Notes: generated by a model not told the origin, from the letters alone. A stretch of DNA of 64,000 nucleotides from Geodermatophilus poikilotrophus (GCF_900111455.1 NZ_FOIE01000002.1:124001-188000); one strand, 5' to 3'; shown: positions 43,315 through 53,358, counted from the first letter of the stretch. Translations and numbers: made by a program.

Positions 43315-44421
43315 TCAGGGTCCGGCGGCCCGCCGCGAGCTCCAGGTCAGCAGCCGCTCCAGCGGGCCGCGGCCCAACTGCAGCCGCCAGACCGTGGCCA
43401 GCACCAGGGCGGTGAGGGTGAACGCGGCCCAGGTGCCCCAGTCCTCGTCGCCGACCGCCAGCACCCGGATGGCGACGATCTGCGCGGAGTAGACGGTGAG
43501 GGCGAGCGCCCCCACGGAGGCCAGCGGGTAGGTCAGCCGCGGCAGCCGATCCGCCACGACGAGGCAGGCGGCGATGACGACCAGTGCGACGCCGGTGGAG
43601 CCGACCGCCTCGAACGTCGTCCCGCTGTGCGGCTCCGCGCCGGCGAACCAGGCCGCGTCCCACGTGCCGGAGAGGTCGAAGCCGGCTTCGATCCCCTCCA
43701 GCTCCTGTCCCGGCGCGAGCAGCCGTGCGCTGAGCCAGCCTCCGCCGTAGCCGACCACCGCGGCCGCCGCACCGCTCGCGGTCAGCGCCGCGCGCACCCG
43801 GGCCGCCCGCAGGTCGAGCCGGCCCACCGCCAGGCCGACCAGCACGAAGGCCAGCCACACCCCGGCCGGGTAGCTGCCGGTGACCAGCAGGGAGGCCAGG
43901 GCCACGCCCCCGTCGCCGTGACGGGTGATGACCTGGGCGGCCGCGACCACCAGCGGTGGTCCCGCCAGCGCGACGACGCCGGCGGCCAGCAGCAGCCGTG
44001 CCGGCGACCAGGTCAGGAAGGGCAGCGCGAGCACGAACAGCGCCGCGTAGACGCCGAGGATGACCGCGATGTCGGTGTCCAGCAGCTCCAGGACGCCGCC
44101 GATGGCGAACACCCAGGCGGCGCGGACCAGGATGCGGGTGCGGGCCCGGGCCAGCTCCCGGCCGGACGCCGGGGTGCGGCCACCGGAGAGCAGGGCGATG
44201 GAGACGCCGGCCAGCGTGGCGAACAGGATCGACGGGCGGCCGTCGACCAGCGCCGTCCAGGTGGAGGGGCTCCAGCCGAGCTCGCCGGTGTCGCCCAGGT
44301 GGGCGGCGAACATGCCCAGCACGGCGAGGCCGCGCGCGACGTCGAGGCCGCCCACCCGCCGTCCGGCAGCGAGCGTCGGCTGGGTGCCGGACGCAGGAGG
44401 ATCTGCCAGGTGAGCGGTCAC
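43315..44421 (-). CDS. Multi-pass membrane protein, DUF418 / acyltransferase-like
   Basis: A 368-residue protein with about nine or ten membrane helices. The opening [20 protein letters not shown], with its Asp-Arg, resembles the first helix of DUF1624/DUF418 proteins, a group related to heparan-alpha-glucosaminide acetyltransferases; the C-terminal [19 protein letters not shown] also fits. Substrate unknown; perhaps cell-envelope acylation. It sits between pdxT and pdxS, which normally adjoin, and has a candidate leaderless promoter of its own (TACGCT, six bases before the GTG at 44421). The upstream 37 codons are not protein-like. Confidence 0.8.
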   Translation of the reverse strand: MTAHLADPPASGTQPTLAAGRRVGGLDVARGLAVLGMFAAHLGDTGELGWSPSTWTALVDGRPSILFATLAGVSIALLSGGRTPASGRELARARTRILVRAAWVFAIGGVLELLDTDIAVILGVYAALFVLALPFLTWSPARLLLAAGVVALAGPPLVVAAAQVITRHGDGGVALASLLVTGSYPAGVWLAFVLVGLAVGRLDLRAARVRAALTASGAAAAVVGYGGGWLSARLLAPGQELEGIEAGFDLSGTWDAAWFAGAEPHSGTTFEAVGSTGVALVVIAACLVVADRLPRLTYPLASVGALALTVYSAQIVAIRVLAVGDEDWGTWAAFTLTALVLATVWRLQLGRGPLERLLTWSSRRAAGP

Positions 44422-44427
44422 GGACCG

Positions 44428-44433
44428 AGCGTA
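44428..44433 (-). promoter_or_regulatory. -10 box of a leaderless promoter for the DUF418-like gene
   Basis: TACGCT ends six bases before the GTG at 44421, in the 40-base gap downstream of pdxS. Confidence 0.5.
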
Positions 44434-44461
44434 AGTGCCCCGGCCGGACTGATCGAGGAGA

Positions 44462-45370
44462 TCACCACCCACGGGTGGCGTACCGCTCACTCTCCGGGAG
44501 GACGGCGACGTCGATGCCGACCATCGGCTCACCGAGCCCGCGGGAGACCTTGGCGATCACGTCGGGGTCGTCGAAGAAGGTGGTGGCCTGCACGATGGCC
44601 GCGGCCCGCTGCACGGGGTCGCCGGACTTGAAGATGCCCGAGCCGACGAAGACGCCCTCGGCGCCGAGCTGCACCATCATCGCGGCGTCCGCGGGGGTGG
44701 CGATGCCGCCGGCGGTGAACAGCACGACCGGCAGCTTGCCGAGGCGCGCGACCTCGGCCACCAGGTCGTACGGCGCCCGCAGCTCCTTGGCCGCGACGAA
44801 CAGCTCGGTCGGGTCGAGAGTGGTCAGCCGGCGGATGCCGGCGCGGATGGCCCGCACGTGCCGCACCGCCTCGACGACGTTGCCCGTGCCGGCCTCGCCC
44901 TTGGAACGGATCATCGCCGCGCCCTCGGCGATCCGGCGCAGCGCCTCGCCCAGGTCGGTGGCGCCGCAGACGAACGGGACGGTGAACTCGCTCTTGGCGA
45001 TGTGGTGCGCCTCGTCGGCCGGGGTGAGCACCTCGGACTCGTCGATGTAGTCCACGCCGAGGGCCTGCAGCACCTGCGCCTCGACGAAGTGCCCGATCCG
45101 GGCCTTGGCCATGACCGGGATGGAGACCGCGTCGACGATGCCCTGGACCATGTCCGGGTCGCTCATCCGCGCGATGCCGCCCTGGGCGCGGATGTCGGCG
45201 GGCACCCGCTCGAGGGCCATGACCGCGACCGCGCCGGCGTCCTCGGCGATGCGGGCCTGCTCGGGCGTGACGACGTCCATGATGACGCCGCCCTTGAGCT
45301 GCTCGGCCATGCCGCGCTTGACGGCCTCGGTGCCGGTGGTGCTGGGGACGGTCGTGCGGTGCTCTGCCAC
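44462..45370 (-). CDS. pdxS: Pyridoxal 5'-phosphate synthase subunit PdxS
   Basis: TIM-barrel synthase that builds PLP from ribose 5-phosphate, glyceraldehyde 3-phosphate and ammonia from PdxT. It has 302 residues. The active-site Asp is in [13 protein letters not shown], the first catalytic Lys in [10 protein letters not shown], and the second Lys in [19 protein letters not shown]. The phosphate site is [13 protein letters not shown] and [16 protein letters not shown] start at 45370 with GAGG upstream; full length and highly conserved. Confidence 0.97.
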   Translation of the reverse strand: MAEHRTTVPSTTGTEAVKRGMAEQLKGGVIMDVVTPEQARIAEDAGAVAVMALERVPADIRAQGGIARMSDPDMVQGIVDAVSIPVMAKARIGHFVEAQVLQALGVDYIDESEVLTPADEAHHIAKSEFTVPFVCGATDLGEALRRIAEGAAMIRSKGEAGTGNVVEAVRHVRAIRAGIRRLTTLDPTELFVAAKELRAPYDLVAEVARLGKLPVVLFTAGGIATPADAAMMVQLGAEGVFVGSGIFKSGDPVQRAAAIVQATTFFDDPDVIAKVSRGLGEPMVGIDVAVLPESERYATRGW

Positions 45371-45409
45371 GGGGACTGCCTCGGTCTCGGACGTCGGGGA
45401 GGGGCCTCG

Positions 45410-45415
45410 ATGCTA
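45410..45415 (-). promoter_or_regulatory. Candidate -10 box for pdxS
   Basis: TAGCAT overlaps the stop codon of the LemA-like gene and would give a leader of about 35 bases before pdxS. Confidence 0.35.
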
Positions 45416-45961
45416 CGGGCGCGCGCGGCCGCCCCCGGCGGCGCTGCCGGTGACCTCGCGCAGGTCGTCCTCGATGTCGAAGAACCGCGGCACCGGACGG
45501 GAGGCGTGCAGCCGCAGCAGGACCGGCAGCCGCCGGGTGCGCAGCGCGGAGGTGTCCCGGACGGCGTCGTTGTAGAAGCGCCGGGCCAGGCCGATGCGGA
45601 TGGCCGTCCCCGCCAGGTCGGCGCGCACCCCGGACGGCACGCCCGGCAGGTCGGCGGGGAGGTCCCGCAGCTCGCGGCCCAGGGCGTTCTCCGCCAGCTC
45701 GCGGTCACCGGTCCGCGGGGCGCGGACCTCGCGGACGCACGCCCGCAACCGGGCGGCCCGCTCCTCCCCGACGGCGGTGGCGTGGTCGCGGGCCAGCTCC
45801 TCGGCCAGCTCGGCGCGCCGCGTCAGCTGGGTCTCCAGCGCGGTCCAGGCGCGCTCGACGCGCGCCTCCAGCCGGCCCAGCCGGGTGAGCGTCCACGTCA
45901 CCCAGGCCACCAGCAGCAGGACGACGGCGGCGGTGAGCAGCAGCCAGACGTCGGGGGTCAC
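45413..45961 (-). CDS. LemA-like membrane protein
   Basis: A 182-residue protein with an N-terminal membrane helix (about 6-26) and a helical body resembling LemA: RVERAWTALETQLTRRAELAEEL matches the LemA opening and ARRFYNDAVRD its conserved C-terminal helix. LemA proteins have no firm function. It is between pimA and pdxS, where related actinobacteria often have a similar gene. I prefer LemA-like because only those two segments match. Confidence 0.75.
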   Translation of the reverse strand: MTPDVWLLLTAAVVLLLVAWVTWTLTRLGRLEARVERAWTALETQLTRRAELAEELARDHATAVGEERAARLRACVREVRAPRTGDRELAENALGRELRDLPADLPGVPSGVRADLAGTAIRIGLARRFYNDAVRDTSALRTRRLPVLLRLHASRPVPRFFDIEDDLREVTGSAAGGGRARP

Positions 45962-45972
45962 GACGGGTCAGG

Positions 45973-47187
45973 CTAGCGCTGCACCCACCGCCGCAGGGCC
46001 GACCAGGTCGGCACGCCACCCGGGACGGTCGCCAGCTCGGCCGGCTCGTCGTCCGATGCGGTGACCGCGCCGCTGCCGGGCAGGACGACGGTCTCGTAGA
46101 CGGCCAGCACGCGGCGGGCGACCACCGACCAGTCGTACCCCGCGGCGACCCGCCGGCCGGTGTCCGACAGCCGCGCCCGGCGCTCGGGGTCGGCGAGCAG
46201 GTCGGCCAGGGCGCGCGCGAGGCCGCGGGCGTCGCCGCGGCGCACCAGCACCCCGGCCGCGCCGTCCTCCAGCACGGCGGCGAAGGCGTCGAGGTCGCTG
46301 GCCACGATCGGGGCCCCGGCGGCCATGGCCTCGATGAGGACGATCCCGAAGGACTCCCCCAGCAGGTTGGGCGCGCAGTACACGTCCACCGACCGCAGGA
46401 ACGCCCCCTTCTCCGCCTCGCTGAGCTCGCCCAGCAGCGACACGTGCGGGGCGAGGTCGTCCCCGACCAGCTCCCGGACGGCGTCGGGGTCGCCGCGGCC
46501 GGCGATGAGCAGCTGTGCGCCGGGGTGCCGGCGGACGACGGTGCGCATGGCCTCCAGCAGCACCGGCAGGCCCTTGCGCGGCTCGTCGTAGCGGCCGAGG
46601 AAGCCGATCGTCGGCCCGTCGACGCCGCGGGTGTGGCCGGGCAGCGAGAGCCCCTCCGCGAAGGCCGCGACGTGCACGCCGTTGGGGATGATCACCGCGT
46701 CGCCGCCGAGGTGCTCGACCTGCACCCGGCGGGCGAAGTCCGACACCGCGATGCGCCCGGAGATCTTCTCCAGCCACGGGCGGATGAGCGGGCCGACGGC
46801 AGCCAGCCACTTGGAGCGGGTCGTGGCGGCGTGGTGGGTGGCCACGAGCGGGCCGGTGGCGACCATGCAGACGACCAGGGAGACCGAGGGCGTCGCCGGC
46901 TCGTGCACGTGGACGACGTCGAAGTGGCCCTCCCGCAGCCAGCGGCGCACGCGGGTGGCGCTGACCGGCCCGAGCTGCAGGCTGGCCATCGAGCCGTTGT
47001 ACGGCACCGGCACGGCGCGCCCGGCCCAGGTCGCGTGCTCGGCCGGGAGGGACTCCTCCCGCTCCGCGGGGGTCAGCACCTCGACGTGGTGGCCCAGGCC
47101 GCGCAGCGTCTCGGCGAGGTCGCGCACGTGGTACTGCACGCCGCCGGGGGTGTCCCACGGGTAGGGGCAGACCAGCCCGATGCGCAT
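45973..47187 (-). CDS. pimA: Phosphatidylinositol alpha-mannosyltransferase PimA
   Basis: GT4-family glycosyltransferase adding the first mannose from GDP-mannose to phosphatidyl-myo-inositol, at the inner membrane face. It has 404 residues. The N-terminal domain begins MRIGLVCPYPWDTPGGVQYH, the acceptor side has THHAATTRSKW, and the GDP-mannose site has GRYDEPRKGLPVLLEA and SFGIVLIEAMAAGAPIVASD. The ATG overlaps the upstream stop by one base (TGATG). With patA and pgsA it forms the PIM gene cluster known from mycobacteria. Confidence 0.95.
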   Translation of the reverse strand: MRIGLVCPYPWDTPGGVQYHVRDLAETLRGLGHHVEVLTPAEREESLPAEHATWAGRAVPVPYNGSMASLQLGPVSATRVRRWLREGHFDVVHVHEPATPSVSLVVCMVATGPLVATHHAATTRSKWLAAVGPLIRPWLEKISGRIAVSDFARRVQVEHLGGDAVIIPNGVHVAAFAEGLSLPGHTRGVDGPTIGFLGRYDEPRKGLPVLLEAMRTVVRRHPGAQLLIAGRGDPDAVRELVGDDLAPHVSLLGELSEAEKGAFLRSVDVYCAPNLLGESFGIVLIEAMAAGAPIVASDLDAFAAVLEDGAAGVLVRRGDARGLARALADLLADPERRARLSDTGRRVAAGYDWSVVARRVLAVYETVVLPGSGAVTASDDEPAELATVPGGVPTWSALRRWVQR

Positions 47188-48194
47188 CAGCCGCGCTCCT
47201 GCCGCGGCGGGTCGGGCGGGACGTCGTCCCAGATCCGGCCGAGCACGTGCCAGTCCTCCGGGTGCTCGGCGATGCCCGCGGTGAAGGTGTCGGCCACGCC
47301 CTGCATGGCGGTGGGGACGCGCTCGCGCAGCCGGCCGGGCCCGTCCACGGGGACCTCGGGGTGGACGACGTGCCGCCACCCGTCCTGCGTGAAGTGCGAC
47401 ACGGCCGGGTGCAGGGCGGCGCCGGTCTGCGCGGCCAGCAGGGCGGGGCCACCGGGCATGGTGGCCCGGCGGCCGAAGAAGTCCACCGGCACGCCGCCGC
47501 TGCCGAGGTCCCGGTCGACCAGCAGGCAGATCGAGCCGCCGGTCTCCAGCCACTCGCGCAGCACCGCCGAGCCCGGGCGCGGCCCGCCGGTGAGCGGGAC
47601 CACCCGCATGCCGAGGGTCTCGCGGTACTCCAGGAACCGGCGGTAGAGCGACTCGGGGCGAAGCCGCTCCGCGACGGTCATGAACGGGCCGCCCAGCCAG
47701 TCGACGAGCCAGACGCCGGCGGCATCCCAGTTGCCGCTGTGCGGCAGCGCGACGACCAGCCCCCGCCCCTGGTCCCGGGCCGCCTCGAGGTGCTCCCTGC
47801 CGACCAGCTCGGTGCCGTCGAGGATCCGCCGCACGCCGAGTCGCGGCAGCCGGAACGCCTCCTGCCAGTAGCGGGCGTAGGAGCGCAGGCCCCGCACGGT
47901 CAGCTCCTCGAGGGCTGCCTCGTCGAGCCGGCCCCCGGTGGCGACGCGGAGGTTGGCGCGCAGCTGCCGCACCCCGCGGCCCTCGCGCGCGGCGGCCCAG
48001 CGGCCGGCGGCGTCGAAGGCGCCGCGGGCCACCGGCTCGGGCAGCGCCTGCACCGCGCTCCAGCCGGCGGCGTAGCCGAGGTCGGTGAGCCGTGCCGCGG
48101 CGCGGCCGCGCAGCCCCGGATCGCCCGGTACCAGCCGCAACCCGGGCGCGCTCGGGGACGCCGTCGCGGCGTCGACCCCGGGCGCGTCGGTCAC
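47187..48194 (-). CDS. patA: Phosphatidylinositol mannoside acyltransferase
   Basis: Membrane-associated acyltransferase of the LpxL/HtrB type that in mycobacteria palmitoylates the mannose of PIM1/PIM2. It has 335 residues. The catalytic HxxxxD motif is in VVALPHSGNWDAAGVW, and CLLVDRDLGSGGVPVDFFG is typical. I start at the GTG at 48194, which overlaps the pgsA stop (GTGA). Placement between pgsA and pimA supports the specific assignment. Confidence 0.93.
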   Translation of the reverse strand: MTDAPGVDAATASPSAPGLRLVPGDPGLRGRAAARLTDLGYAAGWSAVQALPEPVARGAFDAAGRWAAAREGRGVRQLRANLRVATGGRLDEAALEELTVRGLRSYARYWQEAFRLPRLGVRRILDGTELVGREHLEAARDQGRGLVVALPHSGNWDAAGVWLVDWLGGPFMTVAERLRPESLYRRFLEYRETLGMRVVPLTGGPRPGSAVLREWLETGGSICLLVDRDLGSGGVPVDFFGRRATMPGGPALLAAQTGAALHPAVSHFTQDGWRHVVHPEVPVDGPGRLRERVPTAMQGVADTFTAGIAEHPEDWHVLGRIWDDVPPDPPRQERG

Positions 48195-48847
48195 AGCAGC
48201 CGGCCCGGGGACGGCGGGGTGGACGGCGGTGGGGTCGGCATCGCCCGGCCGCGGGCCTGCCGGTGGACGGCGGCGAACCGCTGGGCGACGGTGACCGCGC
48301 TGCCCACCGTGAGGACCCACAGCGCGACGTGCAGCGCGTAGGGGATGCCCAGGCCCAGGAAACCGGTGCCGACCAGTACGAGGATCAGCCGCTCGGTGCG
48401 CTCCACGACGCCGACGTCGCAGGTCAGCCCCATGCCCTCGGCGCGGGCCTTGACGTAGGAGGTGAGCACGCCGAGCACCAGGCACAGCAGCGCCAGCAGC
48501 ACGATGAGGCGGTTGTCCCCGGCCCCGGAGAACCACCAGACCAGCGCGCCGAAGATCGCCGCGTCGGCCGCGCGGTCGCCGGTGGAGTCCAGCACCGCGC
48601 CGAACACCGAACCACCGCCGCGGGCCCGGGCCAGCGCGCCGTCGAGCATGTCGAGCAGCACGAACACGGTGACGGTGAAGGCGCCCCAGAACAGCTGCCC
48701 GGTCGCGATCAGGCCGGCGGCGCCGGCGATCGCGCCGAGCGTGCCGACCAGGGTGACCGCGTCGGGGGTGACCCCGGCGCGGGCGAGCCGGGCCACGACC
48801 GGCGCCCAGAACCGGCCCACCGCGGCGCGCGCGTTGACGCCGAGCAC
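48191..48847 (-). CDS. pgsA: Phosphatidylinositol phosphate synthase (CDP-alcohol phosphatidyltransferase)
   Basis: Integral membrane enzyme joining CDP-diacylglycerol and inositol phosphate, first step of phosphatidylinositol synthesis in actinobacteria. It has 218 residues and about six helices. The CDP-OH-P signature DxxDGxxAR-x8-GxxxDxxxD is complete (DMLDGALARA, then FGAVLDSTGD). I chose the GTG at 48847, preceded by GGAGG and one base after the HIT gene stop; the earlier ATG lies inside that gene. First of pgsA-patA-pimA. Confidence 0.94.
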   Translation of the reverse strand: MLGVNARAAVGRFWAPVVARLARAGVTPDAVTLVGTLGAIAGAAGLIATGQLFWGAFTVTVFVLLDMLDGALARARGGGSVFGAVLDSTGDRAADAAIFGALVWWFSGAGDNRLIVLLALLCLVLGVLTSYVKARAEGMGLTCDVGVVERTERLILVLVGTGFLGLGIPYALHVALWVLTVGSAVTVAQRFAAVHRQARGRAMPTPPPSTPPSPGRLL

Positions 48848-48848
48848 C

Positions 48849-49427
48849 TCAGGCCTCCGGGACGGGCCGGCCGTCCGGCCAGTGCTGGGCCAGCAGCGCC
48901 CGGGTCTCGCGCAGCACCTGCGGCAGCACACGGGTCAGCCCGATGACCGGCATGAAGTTGGTGTCCCCGCCCCACCGCGGCACCGCGTGCTGGTGCAGGT
49001 GGTCGGCGATGCCGGCGCCGGCGACCGAGCCCTGGTTCATGCCGATGTTGAACCCGTGCGCCCCGGACACCGCGCGCACGACCCGCATGGCCGTCTGCGT
49101 GAACTCCCCGAGCTCGGCGACCTCGGCCGCCGTCAGGTCGGTGTAGTCGGGCACGTGCCGGTAGGGCACGAGCATCAGGTGCCCGGCGTTGTACGGGTAC
49201 AGGTTGAGGACGGCGAAGACGTGCTCGCCGCGCGCGACGACGAGCCCCTCCTCGTCGTCCATCTGCGGGATCAGGCAGAACGGGCAGTCGTGGGCTCCCG
49301 TGGGCTTGCCCTCGCCCCGGATGTAGGCCATCCGGTACGGCGTCCACAGGTGCTCGAAGACCGTGGCCGGGCCGCCGTCGTCACGGGGGACCGCGATCCG
49401 GGAGGCCTCCTCCGAGTCGGTGCTCAT
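48849..49427 (-). CDS. HIT domain protein (AP4A phosphorylase-like)
   Basis: A nucleotide hydrolase or transferase of 192 residues. The histidine triad is HLHQHAVPR, with upstream [16 protein letters not shown]. An additional CPFC pair (residues 48-51, in HDCPFCLIP) may bind zinc, as in mycobacterial Rv2613c, which is a diadenosine tetraphosphate phosphorylase from the same position beside thrS and pgsA. The ATG overlaps the thrS stop (ATGA). Confidence 0.92.
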   Translation of the reverse strand: MSTDSEEASRIAVPRDDGGPATVFEHLWTPYRMAYIRGEGKPTGAHDCPFCLIPQMDDEEGLVVARGEHVFAVLNLYPYNAGHLMLVPYRHVPDYTDLTAAEVAELGEFTQTAMRVVRAVSGAHGFNIGMNQGSVAGAGIADHLHQHAVPRWGGDTNFMPVIGLTRVLPQVLRETRALLAQHWPDGRPVPEA

Positions 49428-51481
49428 CCGGCCACCACGGACTCGGCGGTGGGGTCGGTGTTGGCCCGGCCGGTGACCCACTCGGCGATGGCGGCGACGG
49501 CCTTCTCGACGGGGACGCCGTTGTGCTGGCTGCCGTCGCGGAAGCGGAAGGAGACCGCGCCGGCCTCGGCGTCGGTCGCCCCGGCGATGAGCACGAAGGG
49601 GACCTTCTGCTTGCTCGCGGTGCGGATCTTCTTCTGCATGCGGTCGTCGGAGTCGTCGACCTCCACGCGGATGCCCCGGGCCCGCAGCTGCAGCGCCACG
49701 TCGCGCAGGTAGCCGACCTGCTCGTCGGTGACGGGGATGCCCACGACCTGCACCGGCGCCAGCCAGGCCGGGAAGGCGCCGGCGTAGTGCTCGGTGAGGA
49801 CGCCGAAGAACCGCTCCATCGAGCCGAACAGCGCGCGGTGGATCATCACCGGCCGCTGCCGGGTGCCGTCCGCCGCCGTGTACTCCAGGCCGAAGCGCTC
49901 GGGGAGCATGAGGTCGACCTGGATGGTCGACATCTGCCAGGTGCGGCCGATCGCGTCGCGCGCCTGCACCGAGATCTTGGGCGCGTAGAAGGCCGCTCCC
50001 CCGGGGTCCAGGACCAGGTCCAGACCGCTGGCCTCGGCCGCCTCCCGCAGGGCGTCGGTGGCCCGCTCCCAGTCCTCGTCGCTGCCGATGGACTTCTCCG
50101 GGTTGCGGGTCGACAGCTCCAGGTAGAAGTCCTCGAGGCCGTAGTCGGCCAGCAGGTCGAGGACGAACTGGAGCAGCGAGCGGATCTCGCCCTGCATCTG
50201 CTCCTGCGTGCAGTAGATGTGGGCGTCGTCCTGGGTGAACCCGCGGGCACGGGTCAGCCCGTGGACCACGCCGGACTTCTCGTACCGGTACACCGTGCCG
50301 AACTCGAACAGCCGCAGCGGCAGCTCCTTGTACGAGCGGCCGCGAGAACGGAAGACGAGGTTGTGCATGGGGCAGTTCATCGGCTTGAGGTAGTAGTCCT
50401 GCCCCTGCCGGCGCAGGTTGCCCTCGGCGTCGCGCTCCTCGTCCAGGTGCATCGCCGGGTACATCCCCTCGGCGTACCACTGCAGGTGCCCCGAGGTCTG
50501 GAACAGCTGGCCCTTGGTGATGTGCGGGGTGTTGACGAAGGAGTAGCCGGCCTCCTCGTGGCGGCGGCGGCTGTAGTCCTCCATCTCCCGGCGGACGACC
50601 CCGCCCTTGGGGTGGAACACCGCCAGGCCCGAGCCGATCTCGTCGGGGAAGCTGAACAGGTCCAGCTCGGCGCCGAGGCGCCGGTGGTCGCGGCGCTCGG
50701 CCTCGGCCACCTGCTCCAGGTGGGCCTTGTGCGCGTCCCGGCTCTCCCAGGCGGTGCCGTAGATGCGCTGCAGCTGCGGGTTCTTCTCGCTGCCCCGCCA
50801 GTAGGCGGCCGCCGACCGGGTGAGGGAGAAGGCCGGGATGTTCGAGGTGCGCGGCAGGTGGGGGCCGCGGCACAGGTCGGTCCAGACCCGGTCGCCGGAG
50901 CGCGCGTCGAGGTTGTCGTACATGGTCAGCTGCGCGCCGCCGACCTCGACGTCCGCGCCCTCGGCGGCCTCCCCGGCACCGCCCTTGAGGCCGATCAGTT
51001 CGAGCTTGAACGGCTCGTGCGCCAGCTCGGCCTGCGCGTCGGCGTCGCTGACCTCGCGGCGGGAGAAGTACTGCCCGGCCTTGACGATCTCCTGCATCCG
51101 CTTCTCGAGCGCCGTGAGGTCCTCGGGCGTGAAGGGCCGCTCCGGGTCGAAGTCGTAGTAGAAGCCGTTCTCCACCGGCGGCCCGATGCCCAGCCGGGTG
51201 CCGGGGAAGAGGTCCTGCACGGCCTGGGCCAGCACGTGCGCGGTCGAGTGCCGGATCACCGCGCGGCCCTCGGGGCTGGCGGCGGGCACCGGTTCGACCT
51301 CGGCGTCGGCCTCGGGGGCCCAGGCGAGGTCCTTGAGGTCACCGGTCGCCAGGTCCCGGACCACGACCGCGCCGTCCGGGCCCTTGAGCGGGGTGCCGGC
51401 CGCCTTGAGCGCGTCCTGGGCCGTCGTCCCGGCCGGCACCCGGATCGAGGCGGTGGCGGCGAGGGGAGGCGCGGCTGACAC
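49424..51481 (-). CDS. thrS: Threonyl-tRNA synthetase
   Basis: Class II synthetase, 685 residues. Domains in order: TGS (about 1-75), editing domain with [20 protein letters not shown], catalytic core with [19 protein letters not shown] and [16 protein letters not shown], and the anticodon domain from about 575. GTG start at 51481 with GGAG upstream. First gene of the thrS-HIT-pgsA-patA-pimA operon; no T-box-like leader is visible. Confidence 0.97.
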   Translation of the reverse strand: MSAAPPLAATASIRVPAGTTAQDALKAAGTPLKGPDGAVVVRDLATGDLKDLAWAPEADAEVEPVPAASPEGRAVIRHSTAHVLAQAVQDLFPGTRLGIGPPVENGFYYDFDPERPFTPEDLTALEKRMQEIVKAGQYFSRREVSDADAQAELAHEPFKLELIGLKGGAGEAAEGADVEVGGAQLTMYDNLDARSGDRVWTDLCRGPHLPRTSNIPAFSLTRSAAAYWRGSEKNPQLQRIYGTAWESRDAHKAHLEQVAEAERRDHRRLGAELDLFSFPDEIGSGLAVFHPKGGVVRREMEDYSRRRHEEAGYSFVNTPHITKGQLFQTSGHLQWYAEGMYPAMHLDEERDAEGNLRRQGQDYYLKPMNCPMHNLVFRSRGRSYKELPLRLFEFGTVYRYEKSGVVHGLTRARGFTQDDAHIYCTQEQMQGEIRSLLQFVLDLLADYGLEDFYLELSTRNPEKSIGSDEDWERATDALREAAEASGLDLVLDPGGAAFYAPKISVQARDAIGRTWQMSTIQVDLMLPERFGLEYTAADGTRQRPVMIHRALFGSMERFFGVLTEHYAGAFPAWLAPVQVVGIPVTDEQVGYLRDVALQLRARGIRVEVDDSDDRMQKKIRTASKQKVPFVLIAGATDAEAGAVSFRFRDGSQHNGVPVEKAVAAIAEWVTGRANTDPTAESVVAG

Positions 51482-51517
51482 GAGAGCTCCTGCGGGGTCG
51501 ACGATCGGGCCTCCCCG

Positions 51518-51523
51518 AGCCTA
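51518..51523 (-). promoter_or_regulatory. Candidate -10 box for thrS
   Basis: TAGGCT would start a transcript about 30 bases before the thrS GTG, leaving room for the GGAG site but not for a structured riboswitch. Confidence 0.35.
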
Positions 51524-51563
51524 GTGCGCGGCGCGGGTCACCCCGGGACGCCGCCCGACCGGA

Positions 51564-52118
51564 TCAGGACCGCAGGACCTCGACGCGGTCCCCGACCCGC
51601 ACCGTCCCGGGCCGCCGCACCTCGGCGTAGACCCCCAGGCAGTGCTTGGGCGTGCGGGTGACCGCCACCTCGACCTCGCCGAGGCGCACCGTGTGCCCGA
51701 CCCAGCCCCGCTCGTCCTCGCCCTCGGGCAGGTCCAGCAACAGGTTGGCGCGCGGGTCGTCGGCCGAGCAGCCCTCGGGGACGTCGCCCGCGTCGGCGCG
51801 CGCGATCGCCCCGCGGCTGACCAGGTGCACCGCGGCGGCGTCCACCTGCGGCTGACCCGACCGCTGCAGGCGCACCGGACGGCCCAGCACCTCGGTCAGC
51901 GTGATCGTGTCGGCCTCGTCGTCCCCCGTCGCGACGACCCCGGCCATCTGCGGGCAGGTCTTGACCGTCACCCGCTCCCCCGTCGTGGCGTCAACGACGC
52001 TCCAGGCGCGGTCACCGACCAGACCTGCCGGCCCGACCTCGGCCTCCCGCACGGTGCGCCCACCGAGGCTCTTCACCGGGTAGACGCTCACCTGCACGAC
52101 GCTGCCCGCTGCGGTCAC
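51564..52118 (-). CDS. MOSC domain protein
   Basis: A 184-residue protein with an N-terminal MOSC barrel (VSVYPVKSLGGRTVREAEV) and a MOSC domain ending in the conserved Cys segment TRTPKHCLGVYAEV. MOSC proteins move molybdenum-cofactor sulfur or reduce hydroxylated amines (mARC, YcbX). There is no ferredoxin domain as in YcbX. The GTG at 52118 overlaps the HNH gene stop (GTGA). Confidence 0.88.
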   Translation of the reverse strand: MTAAGSVVQVSVYPVKSLGGRTVREAEVGPAGLVGDRAWSVVDATTGERVTVKTCPQMAGVVATGDDEADTITLTEVLGRPVRLQRSGQPQVDAAAVHLVSRGAIARADAGDVPEGCSADDPRANLLLDLPEGEDERGWVGHTVRLGEVEVAVTRTPKHCLGVYAEVRRPGTVRVGDRVEVLRS

Positions 52119-52570
52119 GAGGCGACCGTACGTGGGTGCGGCCCCGCGGGTGGCCGGCGGCGCAGGCGGCGGCGCTGGGCGTCCAGGTAGGGCCGAGCCC
52201 GGCGCTGGCCGCCCTCGCGGTCGATGGCCTCCTGCAGCGCGTCCAGCGCCCGGCCCAGCCGCCCGGCGTCGGGCTGCCAGCCGCGCCGCTCGCACTCCTC
52301 GAGCCAGTCGACCGGCGCGCGGTGTCCGCGCTCGGCGTTGCAACGGCGACAGGCGGCGACCTCGTTGGCCGACCAGGACGGGCCGCCCTTGAGCCGGGGG
52401 ACGACGTGCTCGGTGGTGGGCGGGACCAGCCCGCCGAGGACGCGGCCGCACCAGATGCAGGTGTCGCCGTCGCGCGCCAGGGCCTGGGTGAGGCGTTCGG
52501 CGCGCCCCGGCCGGCGCGGGCGGACGGGCGCGAGCGGGGCTGGGGACCGGCGGCGGGACATCTCCTCCAT
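52115..52570 (-). CDS. HNH endonuclease domain protein
   Basis: A 151-residue basic protein with a zinc-stabilised HNH motif: CIWCG, then TEHVVPRLKGG (catalytic His), and ACRRCNAERGH. The C-terminal 60 residues are Arg-rich. Small HNH proteins of this kind are common in actinobacteria; the target is unknown. I chose the ATG at 52570 because GGAGGACG lies five bases upstream; a second ATG three codons later is too close to its ribosome site. Coupled to the MOSC gene. Confidence 0.85.
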   Translation of the reverse strand: MEEMSRRRSPAPLAPVRPRRPGRAERLTQALARDGDTCIWCGRVLGGLVPPTTEHVVPRLKGGPSWSANEVAACRRCNAERGHRAPVDWLEECERRGWQPDAGRLGRALDALQEAIDREGGQRRARPYLDAQRRRLRRRPPAGPHPRTVAS

Positions 52571-52796
52571 CGTCCTCCTCGGGGACGCTCCGTGCCGGAA
52601 CCGCGTCAGGCGCGCGGCCGGCGTCCGGCTGGCCGGGCCGCGAGCGGGCCGCTCCCGTCGGGCCGGGCACCACTGACATCGCGTCGGGTCGGCGCGCTGC
52701 CGACCGATGAGGAACCGGTACGACGAAGGTCTCCCTCGACGACCACCGCCACCGGACCCGCGGCAGCCGGGCCGGACCACACGCAGAGGAGCACAC

Positions 52797-53348
52797 ATGG
52801 GCGCGATCAGGGTGCACGAGTTCACCACCGTCGACGGGGTCGTCGACGCCCCGATGTGGACGATGGACTACGGCTTCCCCGACGACCTGGCCGCGTCGAT
52901 CGGCGCGCTCACGGCCCCGGCGCAGGGCATCCTGCTCGGCCGGACCACCTTCGAGATGTTCGCGCCGGCCTGGTCGGGCCGCACCGCCGAGGACGACCCC
53001 GGCGCGCCGTTCTTCAACGACACGACCAAGTACGTCGTCTCCGCCACGCTGACCGACGCCGGGTCGGTGTGGCGCAACTCCACCGCGGTCGGCGGCTACG
53101 ACGCCGACCGGGTGCGCGAGCTCAAGGCGCAGGGCGACCTCTACGTGAGCGGCAGCGCCACGCTCGTGCGGGCGCTGCTCGCCGACGGCCTGGTCGACGA
53201 GCTGCACCTGTACGTGTACCCGGTCGCCGTCGGCACCGGCATCCGGCTGTTCCCGGACGGCGCTCCGCGGACGCCGCTGTCGCTGCTCGGGGCGGAGAGC
53301 CTGAGCAACGGGGTGGTCCACCTCACCTACGGCCCGGCCCCGGCCTGA
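52797..53348 (+). CDS. Dihydrofolate reductase-family (RibD C-terminal) protein
   Basis: A 183-residue NADPH-dependent reductase-like protein. The opening VHEFTTVDGVVDAPMW, the middle GILLGRTTFEMF and YVVSATLTD, and the end YVSGSATLVRALLADGLVD with ELHLYVYPVAVGTGIRLF are typical of the YyaP/YwjB branch of the RibD C-terminal family. The substrate is unknown; it is not the folate-pathway enzyme. ATG with AGAGGA upstream. A 226-base divergent gap separates it from the HNH gene; I see no clear promoter pair in it. Confidence 0.88.
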   Translation: MGAIRVHEFTTVDGVVDAPMWTMDYGFPDDLAASIGALTAPAQGILLGRTTFEMFAPAWSGRTAEDDPGAPFFNDTTKYVVSATLTDAGSVWRNSTAVGGYDADRVRELKAQGDLYVSGSATLVRALLADGLVDELHLYVYPVAVGTGIRLFPDGAPRTPLSLLGAESLSNGVVHLTYGPAPA

Positions 53349-53358
53349 CCCACGACGA

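Noticed and set aside
49523..51478. Long plus-strand open frame opposite thrS (651 codons)
   Set aside because: Antisense shadow of thrS with no recognisable protein features.
51482..51563. T-box or other riboswitch before thrS
   Set aside because: The gap is only 82 bases, the leader after the candidate promoter is about 30, and no T-box sequence is visible.
52115..52570. HNH protein as part of an intron or restriction system
   Set aside because: No methyltransferase, intron boundaries or partner gene nearby; stand-alone small HNH genes are common in these bacteria.
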